From Pseudomonadota bacterium (GTDB taxonomy: Bacteria; Pseudomonadota; Gammaproteobacteria; Xanthomonadales; Xanthomonadaceae), in NCBI GenBank assembly GCA_023461075.1, contig JAEWNY010000018.1, forward strand, positions 1-38,854: a stretch of 38,854 nucleotides of DNA. Direction: 5' to 3'. Below the pieces are notes generated by a model. The model had not been told where the DNA came from, made no database searches, and saw only the letters and a program-made list of their open reading frames with translations. The translations under genes and the position numbers were made by a program. Positions 1 through 8,309 of this stretch are shown piece by piece. Position 1 is the stretch's first letter, and each line of letters starts with the position of its first letter.

Positions 1-1022
1 CCCAGCGAGGCGATCGAGCGCGACAGGGTCACGGTCGAGTCCAGGTGGGCGAAGGTGGTGGCCGGCGACGGGTCGGTCAGGTCGTCCGCGGGCACGTACA
101 CGGCCTGGATCGAGGTGATCGAACCGGTCTTGGTCGAGGTGATGCGCTCCTGCAGCACGCCCATTTCCTCGGCCAGGGTCGGCTGGTAGCCCACCGCCGA
201 CGGCATGCGGCCGAGCAGCGCCGAGACCTCGGTGCCGGCCAGCGTGTAGCGGTAGATGTTGTCGACGAAGAACAGCACGTCGCGGCCCTTGCCACTCTCG
301 TCCTTCTCGTCGCGGAAGTATTCGGCCATCGTCAGGCCGGTCAGCGCGACGCGCAGGCGGTTGCCCGGCGGCTCGTTCATCTGGCCATAGACCATCGCCA
401 CCTTCGATTCCGGCAGGTTGTCGATCCTGACCACGCCGGCTTCCTGCATCTCGTGGTAGAAGTCGTTGCCTTCGCGGGTGCGCTCGCCGACGCCGGCGAA
501 CACCGACAGGCCGCTGTGCTGGGTGGCGATGTTGTTGATCAGCTCCAGCATGTTCACCGTCTTGCCGACGCCGGCGCCGCCGAACAGGCCGACCTTGCCG
601 CCCTTGGCGAACGGGCACATCAGGTCGATCACCTTGATGCCCGTTTCCAGCAACTCGTTGGTCGAGGCCTGGTCTTCGTACGAAGGCGCGGGGCGGTGGA
701 TTTCCCAATGATCCTTGGCATCGATCGGGCCGACTTCGTCGATCGGGTTGCCGAGCACGTCCATGATGCGGCCGAGCGTCGCTTCGCCCACCGGCACCGC
801 GATCGCGCGGTTGGTGTTGTCGGCGACCAGGCCGCGCTTGAGGCCATCGGTCGAGCCGAGCGCGATCGCGCGGACCACGCCATCGCCCAGCTGCTGCTGC
901 ACTTCCAGCGTGATCTCGGTGTTCTGCACCTTCAGCGCGTCGTACACCTTCGGCACGCTCTCGCGCGGGAATTCGACGTCGACGACGGCGCCGATGATCT
1001 GGACGATCTTGCCTTGGCTCAT
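1..1022 (-). CDS. atpD: ATP synthase F1 subunit beta (partial, C-terminus beyond window)
   Basis: Catalytic beta subunit of the F1 head, which makes ATP from ADP and phosphate at the inner membrane. The frame is open from ATG at 1022 to the window edge, giving 340 residues; the usual length is about 465, so the last quarter is missing. The start MSQGKIVQIIGAVVDVEF is typical. The P-loop GGAGVGKT, the GERTREGNDFYHEM block and the DLTDPSPATTFAHLD block are all visible. A clear GAGGA ribosome-binding site lies 8-10 bases upstream. It follows atpG in the operon, and atpC would be expected next, outside the window. The family assignment is certain from the sequence. Confidence 0.98.
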   Translation of the reverse strand, partial: MSQGKIVQIIGAVVDVEFPRESVPKVYDALKVQNTEITLEVQQQLGDGVVRAIALGSTDGLKRGLVADNTNRAIAVPVGEATLGRIMDVLGNPIDEVGPIDAKDHWEIHRPAPSYEDQASTNELLETGIKVIDLMCPFAKGGKVGLFGGAGVGKTVNMLELINNIATQHSGLSVFAGVGERTREGNDFYHEMQEAGVVRIDNLPESKVAMVYGQMNEPPGNRLRVALTGLTMAEYFRDEKDESGKGRDVLFFVDNIYRYTLAGTEVSALLGRMPSAVGYQPTLAEEMGVLQERITSTKTGSITSIQAVYVPADDLTDPSPATTFAHLDSTVTLSRSIASL

Positions 1023-1037
1023 GGTGGTTTCCTCAGT
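1023..1037 (-). promoter_or_regulatory. Ribosome-binding leader of atpD, near-copy of the atpA leader
   Basis: Read on the minus strand, the 15 bases before the atpD ATG are ACTGAGGAAACCACC. The 15 bases before atpA (3597 to 3583) are ACTGAGGAAACCAAC, a 14 of 15 match, although the surrounding spacers differ. GAGGA is the ribosome-binding core. A shared leader could help equalise translation of alpha and beta, which are needed in 3:3 ratio; that is inference. Confidence 0.75.
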
Positions 1038-1068
1038 CTCTTTGTCTTGTTGGTGCGTCGCGTGCCGG

Positions 1069-1095
1069 TCAGACCGCCGCCGCGCCGCCCACGAT
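1069..1095 (-). repeat. Duplicate of the atpG 3' end, including a second stop codon
   Basis: These 27 bases match 1110-1136, the last codons of atpG plus its stop, at 24 of 27 positions. Read on the minus strand both encode I-V-G-G-A-A-A-V followed by a stop (TAA in the true gene end, TGA in this copy). The offset is 41 bases, so the copy is not in the atpG frame and is not translated as part of it. It sits in the atpG-atpD spacer. Confidence 0.85.
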
Positions 1096-1109
1096 TTGCG
1101 TTGTTCTTG

Positions 1110-1976
1110 TTACACCGCCGCCGCGCCGCCGACGATCTCCGAAATTTCCTGGGTGATCGCCGCCTGCCGGGCCTTGTTGTAGACCAGGTTCAGCGTGCCG
1201 ATCAGCTTGGTGGCGTTGTCGCTCGCCGCCTTCATCGCGACCATGCGCGCGGCGTGCTCGCTGGCGACGTTCTCCATCACCGCCTGGTACACCAGCGACT
1301 CGACATAGCGCGTCATCAGATGCTCCAGCACCGTCTGCGCGTCGGGTTCGTAGATGTAGTCCCAGCTGTGTCGGCCCATCTGCTGCTCGGCCGGCGGCAG
1401 TGGCAGCAGCTGGTCGAACGCCGCGCGCTGGGTCATGGTGTTGACGAAGTCGTTGTAGCAAAGGATGACGCGGTCGACGCTGCCGGCATCGAACGCATCC
1501 AGCATCACCTTGATCACGCCGATCAGCTGCTCGACGTGCGGCGTGTCGCCCAGGTGCGTCACCGAGGCGATCATGTTGACCTTGATCCGCCGGAAGAACA
1601 CCGACGCCTTCTGGCCGATGGTGACGATGTCGACCTCGACGCCCTGCTCGTGCCACTGGCGGATCTCGCCCAGCAGCTTGCGGAACAGGTTGTTGTTGAG
1701 GCCGCCGGCCAGGCCGCGGTCGGAAGAGATGACGATGTAGCCGACGCGCTTGACGTCGGTTCGCTCCACCATCCACGGATGCACGTAATCGGTGCCGTTG
1801 GCCTGCGCCACGTGGCCGATCAGCTGGCGCATCGCGCGCGCGTACGGGCGCGAAGCCTTCATCCGCTCCTGCGCCTTGCGGATCTTAGAGGCCGAGACCA
1901 TTTCCAGTGCGCGCGTCACCTTGCGGGTGTTCTGCACCGACTTGATCTTGGTTTTGATTTCGCGTCCGCCTGCCAT
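1110..1976 (-). CDS. atpG: ATP synthase F1 subunit gamma
   Basis: Central stalk of F1, which rotates inside the alpha/beta hexamer and couples proton flow to ATP synthesis. It has 288 residues, the usual length. The N-terminal helix (GGREIKTKIKSVQNTRKVT, then ALEMVSASKIRKAQ) and the C-terminal helix (MKAASDNATKLIGTLNLVYN, then KARQAAITQEISEIV) are the two conserved coiled-coil strands of the family. Between them lies the less conserved Rossmann-like domain with SSDRGLAGGLN. The C-terminus runs on as GGAAAV, and this end is duplicated just downstream at 1069-1095. The gene lies between atpA and atpD in the standard operon order. Confidence 0.98.
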   Translation of the reverse strand: MAGGREIKTKIKSVQNTRKVTRALEMVSASKIRKAQERMKASRPYARAMRQLIGHVAQANGTDYVHPWMVERTDVKRVGYIVISSDRGLAGGLNNNLFRKLLGEIRQWHEQGVEVDIVTIGQKASVFFRRIKVNMIASVTHLGDTPHVEQLIGVIKVMLDAFDAGSVDRVILCYNDFVNTMTQRAAFDQLLPLPPAEQQMGRHSWDYIYEPDAQTVLEHLMTRYVESLVYQAVMENVASEHAARMVAMKAASDNATKLIGTLNLVYNKARQAAITQEISEIVGGAAAV

Positions 1977-2003
1977 GCTCGTCTCGTCTTCGTGGCTTGG
2001 ATC

Positions 2004-2023
2004 GCGCGGGCGTTCACCCGCGC
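2004..2023 (-). other. Hairpin in the atpA-atpG spacer
   Basis: A 7-bp perfect GC stem (2004-2010 with 2017-2023) around a 6-base loop lies between the atpA stop and the atpG start. There is no T-run after it, so it is not a standard terminator. It may affect mRNA stability or processing inside the operon; this is inference from the inverted repeat only. Confidence 0.45.
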
Positions 2024-2031
2024 ATCGTCAC

Positions 2032-3582
<1,551 letters not shown>

Positions 3583-3597
3583 GTTGGTTTCCTCAGT
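3583..3597 (-). promoter_or_regulatory. Ribosome-binding leader of atpA
   Basis: Minus-strand ACTGAGGAAACCAAC directly before the ATG. It differs by one base from the atpD leader at 1023-1037. The GAGGA core is well placed and fixes the start codon. Confidence 0.75.
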
Positions 3598-3661
3598 GCG
3601 CCTGCGTTCGCCTGCGCGTGTTCAACGTGTTTGCGTCAGCCGCGGCATCGCGGCCCTGTGT

Positions 3662-3687
3662 GTGTTACTGCGCGGTGTTACTGCGCG
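3662..3687 (-). repeat. 13-bp perfect tandem repeat over the atpH stop codon
   Basis: The 13-mer GTGTTACTGCGCG (plus strand) occurs at 3662-3674 and again, without a gap or mismatch, at 3675-3687. The second unit holds the atpH TAA stop (3678-3680), so the spacer contains a frame-shifted copy of the gene end. This parallels the larger duplicated gene end behind atpG. Confidence 0.9.
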
Positions 3688-4205
3688 AGCGCCGATTCCA
3701 GCCGCGAGAGCTTGCCCTTGAGCGAACCATCGATGACCAGTTCGCCGGTGTCGATCACCGCGCCACCGATCAGCGACTCGTCGATGCGCGACTCCACCTC
3801 GACCTCGCGGCCGAAGCGACGCTTGAGCGCGGACACCAGCGTGTCCAGTTCGCCCTGCGTCATCGGCGCGGCGGAGGTGATGGTCGCGCGGACGATCTGT
3901 TCGGCCTCGGCGCGGAACTGTTCGAACAGCCCGGCGATTTCCGGCAGCAGCTTCATCCGCCCGTTCTGCGCCAGCAGCGAGAGAAAGCCGCTCACGGCTT
4001 CGCCGACGTTGTCCGGCGAGAGCAACTTGACTGCGTCGGCGCGGGTCAGGCGCGGATCACCGAGCAGGTTGTCCACCTGCGGATCGACGGCCACGCGGGC
4101 GGCGAAAGCGAGCGCTTCCGACCAGGTGGCGGTGCTGCCGGTCTCGCGCGCGGCCTGGTAGGCGGCGCGGGCGTACGGGCGGGCAAGGGTCAGCGTCTGG
4201 CTCAT
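3678..4205 (-). CDS. atpH: ATP synthase F1 subunit delta
   Basis: Part of the peripheral stalk, linking the b subunits to the top of the alpha/beta hexamer. It has 175 residues, typical of the OSCP/delta family. The N-terminus LARPYARAAYQAA is the conserved start of the helical N-terminal domain. The C-terminal segment DESLIGGAVIDTGELVIDGS, followed by LKGKLSRLESAL, is the family hallmark that contacts subunit b. It lies 16 bases after atpF and before atpA in the standard order. Its 3' end carries a perfect 13-bp tandem duplication. Confidence 0.97.
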   Translation of the reverse strand: MSQTLTLARPYARAAYQAARETGSTATWSEALAFAARVAVDPQVDNLLGDPRLTRADAVKLLSPDNVGEAVSGFLSLLAQNGRMKLLPEIAGLFEQFRAEAEQIVRATITSAAPMTQGELDTLVSALKRRFGREVEVESRIDESLIGGAVIDTGELVIDGSLKGKLSRLESALAQ

Positions 4206-4221
4206 GTCAGTGCGTGCCTCG

Positions 4222-4692
4222 TCAGATCTCGGCGGCCAGCTCGTCCAGCAACGCCTTGTGCGCGTTCGGATCGATCTCGCGGCGGATCAGCTTCTCGGCA
4301 CCGGACACCGCGAGCGCGGACACCTGCTTGCGCAGGTCCTCGCGGGCGCGGTTGGCGCTGGCCGCGATGTCGGCTTCGACGATCGCCTTCTGCCGCGTGC
4401 CTTCCTCGATCGCGTCGTGCCTGGCGGCCTCGACGATCTGGTTGGCGCGCTGGTGGGCCTGCTCGATGATCTCGTTGGCCTTGCTGCGCGCGGCCTTGAG
4501 TTCGTCGTTGGCCTTTTCCTCGGCTTCGGCGAGCGCCTTCTGGCTGTTGTCCGCCGCGGCCAGGCCTTCGGCGATCTTCTTCTGTCGCTCCTCGATGGCG
4601 TTGAGCAGCGGCGGCCAGATCTTGGTCGCGACCAGCCAGATCAGCGCGGCAAACGCCAGCATCTGGGCGATGAGGGTGAGGTTGATGCTCAT
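4222..4692 (-). CDS. atpF: ATP synthase Fo subunit b
   Basis: Membrane-anchored peripheral stalk subunit that holds F1 still against the rotor. From the ATG at 4692 it has 156 residues, the usual length. The start MSINLTLIAQMLAFAALIWL is a single N-terminal membrane helix. It is followed by a long charged, alanine-rich coiled coil (about residues 30-140) rich in E, K and A. An upstream ATG in the same frame (4746) would add 18 polar residues before the membrane helix and does not fit the family, so I chose 4692. Confidence 0.96.
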   Translation of the reverse strand: MSINLTLIAQMLAFAALIWLVATKIWPPLLNAIEERQKKIAEGLAAADNSQKALAEAEEKANDELKAARSKANEIIEQAHQRANQIVEAARHDAIEEGTRQKAIVEADIAASANRAREDLRKQVSALAVSGAEKLIRREIDPNAHKALLDELAAEI

Positions 4693-4721
4693 GTCGGTAT
4701 CCCGGCGGTGGATTCTCGGCT

Positions 4722-4739
4722 GGGCGTCAGCTGACGCCC
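4722..4739 (-). repeat. 18-bp perfect palindrome between atpE and atpF
   Basis: GGGCGTCAGCTGACGCCC is a perfect inverted repeat with no loop bases, placed 30 bases upstream of the atpF ATG in the atpE-atpF spacer. In RNA the centre would open as a small loop on a stem of about seven pairs. There is no T-run. Position and symmetry suggest an mRNA stability or processing element, or a protein-binding site; neither can be decided from sequence. Confidence 0.7.
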
Positions 4740-4791
4740 GGTGCAACCGGATGCGGCCACGTCACGCAGCCCCATCCACTTGAACCTTCGA

Positions 4792-5076
4792 TCAGCCCAG
4801 GCGCGAGACGAATTCGCCGATGAACGGGTTGGCGAACGCGAACAGCAGGCCGACCGCGACCGAGATGATGAACGCGGCGTCGATCAAGCCGGCGGTGATG
4901 AACATGCGCACCTGCAGGGCCGGGATCAGTTCCGGCTGGCGGGCGGCGGATTCGAGGAACTTGCCGGCCATGATGGCCAGACCCAGGCCGGCGCCGAGCG
5001 CGGCGAGGCCGATCATGATGCCGACGGCCAGTGCGGTGAAGGACTGGACCTGGGCGAGGTTGGCAAGAGCTTCCAT
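4792..5076 (-). CDS. atpE: ATP synthase Fo subunit c
   Basis: Proteolipid of the rotor ring, present in many copies per complex. It has 94 residues from ATG 5076. Two membrane hairpin helices are visible. The first carries the glycine-rich GLAALGAGLGLAIMAG, the loop is ARQPEL, and the second has the proton-binding acid Asp66 in AGLIDAAF. The acid is Asp and no sodium-type Gln/Glu/Thr pattern is seen, so proton coupling is expected. A TTG four codons upstream is open too, but GGAG lies inside that extension at ideal spacing for ATG 5076. Confidence 0.97.
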   Translation of the reverse strand: MEALANLAQVQSFTALAVGIMIGLAALGAGLGLAIMAGKFLESAARQPELIPALQVRMFITAGLIDAAFIISVAVGLLFAFANPFIGEFVSRLG

Positions 5077-5150
5077 GGTGATCTCCAAACGGTTTTAGCG
5101 AAGTTGAAAGGGAACAGCGAAAGGGTTGAAGCGGATGCAGCGAAAGGGGC
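5077..5150 (-). promoter_or_regulatory. atpE translation leader with repeated CCCTTTCGCTG
   Basis: The 74-base spacer before atpE is pyrimidine-rich on the coding strand. It holds two perfect copies of an 11-mer (5138-5148 and 5115-5125, minus-strand CCCTTTCGCTG) and then a related CCCTTTCAACTTCGCT stretch. It ends in GTTTGGAGATCACC before the ATG. In E. coli a U-rich leader just upstream of atpE raises translation so that c is made in excess (established). A similar role here is inference from position and composition. Confidence 0.5.
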
Positions 5151-5957
5151 TCAGTGGCCGTCGTCCTCGACCAGGCTGAGGTAGACGATCGACAGCATCA
5201 TGAAGATGAAGGCCTGCAGCGGGATGACCAACAGGTGGAAGATCATCCAGCCGAAGCCGAAGACCGCACCGCCGAGCATCCCGGCGATGCCGGCGCCGCC
5301 CAGCACCCAGATCAGCAGGAAGACGATCTCGCCGCCGAACATGTTGCCGAACAGTCGCATCGCCAGCGAAATCGGCTTGGACAGCCATTCGACGATGTTG
5401 AGGATGAGGTTGAACGGCACCATCCACTTGCCGAACGGGTGGAACAGGAATTCCTTGGTCATCCCGCCGAAACCCTTGGCACGCAGCGCGAAGATGATCA
5501 TCAGGAAAAACACGCTGATCGACATGCCGAGCGTCGCGTTGACGTCGGCGGTCGGCACCGGCTTCCAGTAGTGGATGCCCACCAGCTCGAGCGGCTTGGC
5601 GATGAAGTCGGCCGGGATCATCTTGATGAGGTTCATCAGGAGGATCCAGAAGAAGATGGTGATGGCGATCGGCGTGACCAGCTTGGACTTGCCGTGGTAG
5701 GTGTCCTTGACCTGGGTGTGGACGAACTCCAGGCAGATCTCCACGAACGCCTGCCACTTGCCCGGCACGCCCGCGGTGGGCTTGCGGACCGCGATCCAGA
5801 ACATGAAGACGATCAAGAGGCCCATCAGCACCGCGGTCACGAAGGTGTCCACGTGCAGGGTCATGAAATCGCCCTGGCCGAAGCGCGCGGTCAGGTTATG
5901 CAGATGGTGCTGGATGTATTCGGTCGGCGTCAGTTCGCCGCCTTCTTTCGGAGCCAT
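5151..5957 (-). CDS. atpB: ATP synthase Fo subunit a
   Basis: Stator proton channel next to the c ring. It has 268 residues from ATG 5957. Several hydrophobic helices are visible. The essential arginine is Arg201 in SLAMRLFGNMFGGE, corresponding to R210 of E. coli. The C-terminal helix around LVIPLQAFIFMMLSIVYLSL carries the conserved Gln. The start overlaps the atpI stop as TGATG, which suggests translational coupling. A GTG one codon upstream is an equally open alternative. Confidence 0.97.
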   Translation of the reverse strand: MAPKEGGELTPTEYIQHHLHNLTARFGQGDFMTLHVDTFVTAVLMGLLIVFMFWIAVRKPTAGVPGKWQAFVEICLEFVHTQVKDTYHGKSKLVTPIAITIFFWILLMNLIKMIPADFIAKPLELVGIHYWKPVPTADVNATLGMSISVFFLMIIFALRAKGFGGMTKEFLFHPFGKWMVPFNLILNIVEWLSKPISLAMRLFGNMFGGEIVFLLIWVLGGAGIAGMLGGAVFGFGWMIFHLLVIPLQAFIFMMLSIVYLSLVEDDGH

Positions 5958-6352
5958 CACGGGTTGGAATTCCTGGCAGATTGCAACGACACGGACACCA
6001 CGTAGGCCACGAGGGCCGCCAATACACCCAGCAGCAGGGCAAGCGGCGGCAGTTTCCAGACCGCGACCGCCCCGATCATCACCGCCAGGAACACGCCCCA
6101 GCGGATGACGATGCCTGCGAACCAGCGCACCAGCACGACATTGGCGGGGGCAACACCGTCGGCCAGCGCGATGCGCGAAGCCAACAGGCTGCCCAGCACG
6201 ATCGCGATGCCACCGACGGCGACCCCGAAACCGAAACGCAGGCCCTGCGGCGCCAGCAAACCGGCGGCCACCGCGGCCAACGCCACCACCAACACCTGCC
6301 GCAAGGCGGCCTGCCTCACCATCCGCTTGGATCGGGCGACTGGATCGAACAC
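5957..6352 (-). CDS. atpI: ATP synthase subunit I (AtpI-like assembly protein)
   Basis: Small membrane protein at the head of the atp operon; AtpI proteins help c-ring assembly. It has four hydrophobic stretches: VLVVALAAVAAGLL, FGVAVGGIAIVLGSLLASRI, WFAGIVIRWGVFLAVMIGAV and LALLLGVLAALVAYVVSVSL. I chose GTG at 6352, after AGGGA five bases upstream, giving 131 residues, close to other AtpI proteins. The longer open frame to 6436 would begin with TTG inside the -35 part of the likely promoter, so it is unlikely. Sequence conservation is low in this family, and the call rests mainly on position and topology. Confidence 0.85.
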   Translation of the reverse strand: MFDPVARSKRMVRQAALRQVLVVALAAVAAGLLAPQGLRFGFGVAVGGIAIVLGSLLASRIALADGVAPANVVLVRWFAGIVIRWGVFLAVMIGAVAVWKLPPLALLLGVLAALVAYVVSVSLQSARNSNP

Positions 6353-6406
6353 GGGCTTCCCTGCAGCGATGCCCCGGGCAACAAACCGCCCGGATTTAGC
6401 CGCGAA

Positions 6407-6436
6407 AGTATAGCAGGCGTGAAAATCGCGCGGCAA
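6407..6436 (-). promoter_or_regulatory. Probable sigma-70 promoter of the atp operon
   Basis: On the minus strand TTGCCG (6436-6431) and TATACT (6412-6407) are separated by 18 bases. Both are close to the sigma-70 consensus. Transcription would begin near 6400, about 50 bases before the GTG chosen for atpI. No strong terminator is visible between lpdA and this point, so read-through from lpdA is possible. Confidence 0.6.
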
Positions 6437-6479
6437 CCGGTGACCCGTTCAGGGACGGGCCAGCCGCTCCGGGACGGTC

Positions 6480-8309
6480 TTATTTGCGTTTCGGGATATA
6501 GAGGTCGGTGATGGTGCCTTCGAAGACCTCGGCCGCCATCCCCACCGATTCACCCAGTGTCGGGTGCGGATGGATGGTGTGGCCGATGTCGGCCGCCTCC
6601 GCGCCCATCTCGATCGCCAGCGCGATCTCGCTGATCAACTCGCCCGCATGCACGCCGACAATGCCGCCGCCGATGACGCGATGCGTGGCTTCATCGAACA
6701 CCAGCTTGGTGAAGCCTTCGGTGCGACCCAGCCCGATCGCGCGACCACTGGCCGCCCACGGAAACTTGCCGACGCCGACCTTCAGGCCCTTGTCCTTCGC
6801 CTCGGTTTCGGTCACGCCGACCCAGGCGATTTCCGGATCGGTGTAGGCGACCGACGGAATGACCCGCGCCACCCACTCCTTCTTTTCGCCGGCGATCACT
6901 TCCGCGGCCAGCTTGCCCTCGTGCGTCGCCTTGTGCGCCAGCATCGGCTGGCCGATGAGATCACCGATCGCGAAGATGTGCGGCACGTTGGTGCGCATCT
7001 GCGCATCGACCGGGATCAACCCGCGATCGCCGACCTTGATGCCGGCCTTGTCCGCATCCAGCTTGCCGCCGTTGGCACTGCGTCCGACTGCGACCAGCAC
7101 GCGATCGAACACTTTTTTCTCCGGAATGCTTTCGCCATCGAAAGCGACCTCGATGCCTTTCTTGCCGGCCTTGGCCTCGGTCACCTTGGTCTTGAGGTGC
7201 ACGGCCACGCCCTGCGTCTTCAGGCGCGCGGCCAGCGGCTTGACCAGGTCGGCATCGGCACCCGGGATCAGCTGCGGTGCGAGTTCGACCACGGTGACTT
7301 CGCTGCCCAGACCGCGATACACGGTCGCCATCTCCAGCCCGATGATGCCGCCGCCGACCACCAGCAGCTTCTTCGGCACTTCGGCGAGTTCCAGCGCATC
7401 GGTGGAATCCATGATGCGCGCGTCGTCCCAAGGGAATCCGGGCAGTTTCACCGCCTGCGAACCGGCGGCGATGATCGCGTGGGCGAAGCTCAGCGTTTGC
7501 GATTTCCCATCCGCGCCTGCGATCGACAACGCATTGGCCGATGCGAATTTCGCCGTGCCCTGCACCACTGTCACCTTGCGCTGCTTGGCCATGCCGGCAA
7601 GGCCGCCGGTCAGCTTGCCGACCACCGATTCCTTGTAGCCGCGCAGTTTGTCGATGTCGATCTCCGGCGCCGCGAAGCTCACGCCGAATTCCGAAGCATG
7701 CGCAGCCTGGTCGATGACATCGGCCGCATGCAGCAGCGCCTTGGACGGGATGCAACCGACGTTGAGGCAGACGCCGCCGAGCGATGGATAGCGTTCGACG
7801 AGCACGGTGTCGAGGCCAAGATCGGCGGCGCGGAACGCGGCGGTGTAGCCACCCGGCCCGGCGCCGATCACCACCACGTCGCAATCGAAATCGTGCGCGC
7901 CCGGTTTCGCCGTGGCTGCCGCGGACGGCGCCGGTTTCGCTGGCTCCTTCGTTGCGGCTGAAGACGCAGCGGACTGCGCCGGTTTTTCCGCGGATGCACG
8001 CGCTCCGGACGCAGGATTGTTTTCGGCTTTCTCCGGCTCGGCGGCTTTCGCCGCATCGCCGCCGCCTTCGCCTGCGGGCTCGATCACCGCGACCACGTCG
8101 CCTTCGTTGAGCTTGTCGCCCAACTTGGCGCGCAGTTCCGTCACCACGCCTGCCACGCTGGAGGGCACTTCCATCGTCGCCTTGTCGGATTCCAGGGTGA
8201 TGAGGCCCTGATCCTTCGCCACCGTATCGCCGACCTTGACCAGCACCTCGATCACCGGGACGTCGTCGTGGCCGCCGATGTCGGGGACCTTCACTTCATT
8301 CGTTGCCAT
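6480..8309 (-). CDS. lpdA: Dihydrolipoyl dehydrogenase (E3) with N-terminal lipoyl domain
   Basis: Flavoprotein that reoxidises the dihydrolipoyl groups of the pyruvate dehydrogenase complex with NAD+. It has 609 residues from ATG 8309, which has GGAG eight bases upstream. Residues 1-80 are a lipoyl domain with the lipoylated Lys43 in ESDKATMEV. An Ala/Pro/Lys linker follows to about residue 140. The E3 core has the FAD motif VVVIGAGPGGYTAAFRAADL, the redox disulfide GGVCLNVGCIPSKALL, the NAD motif LLVVGGGIIGLEMA, and the C-terminal His-Glu region HPHPTLGES. A fused lipoyl domain is known in E3 of several proteobacteria. The gene start overlaps the mechanosensitive channel gene by 14 bases. 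Confidence 0.97.
   Translation of the reverse strand: MATNEVKVPDIGGHDDVPVIEVLVKVGDTVAKDQGLITLESDKATMEVPSSVAGVVTELRAKLGDKLNEGDVVAVIEPAGEGGGDAAKAAEPEKAENNPASGARASAEKPAQSAASSAATKEPAKPAPSAAATAKPGAHDFDCDVVVIGAGPGGYTAAFRAADLGLDTVLVERYPSLGGVCLNVGCIPSKALLHAADVIDQAAHASEFGVSFAAPEIDIDKLRGYKESVVGKLTGGLAGMAKQRKVTVVQGTAKFASANALSIAGADGKSQTLSFAHAIIAAGSQAVKLPGFPWDDARIMDSTDALELAEVPKKLLVVGGGIIGLEMATVYRGLGSEVTVVELAPQLIPGADADLVKPLAARLKTQGVAVHLKTKVTEAKAGKKGIEVAFDGESIPEKKVFDRVLVAVGRSANGGKLDADKAGIKVGDRGLIPVDAQMRTNVPHIFAIGDLIGQPMLAHKATHEGKLAAEVIAGEKKEWVARVIPSVAYTDPEIAWVGVTETEAKDKGLKVGVGKFPWAASGRAIGLGRTEGFTKLVFDEATHRVIGGGIVGVHAGELISEIALAIEMGAEAADIGHTIHPHPTLGESVGMAAEVFEGTITDLYIPKRK

Noticed and set aside
6444..6459. 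Short hairpin between lpdA and the atp promoter
   Set aside because: The stem has only five pairs and no T-run follows, so it is not a convincing terminator.
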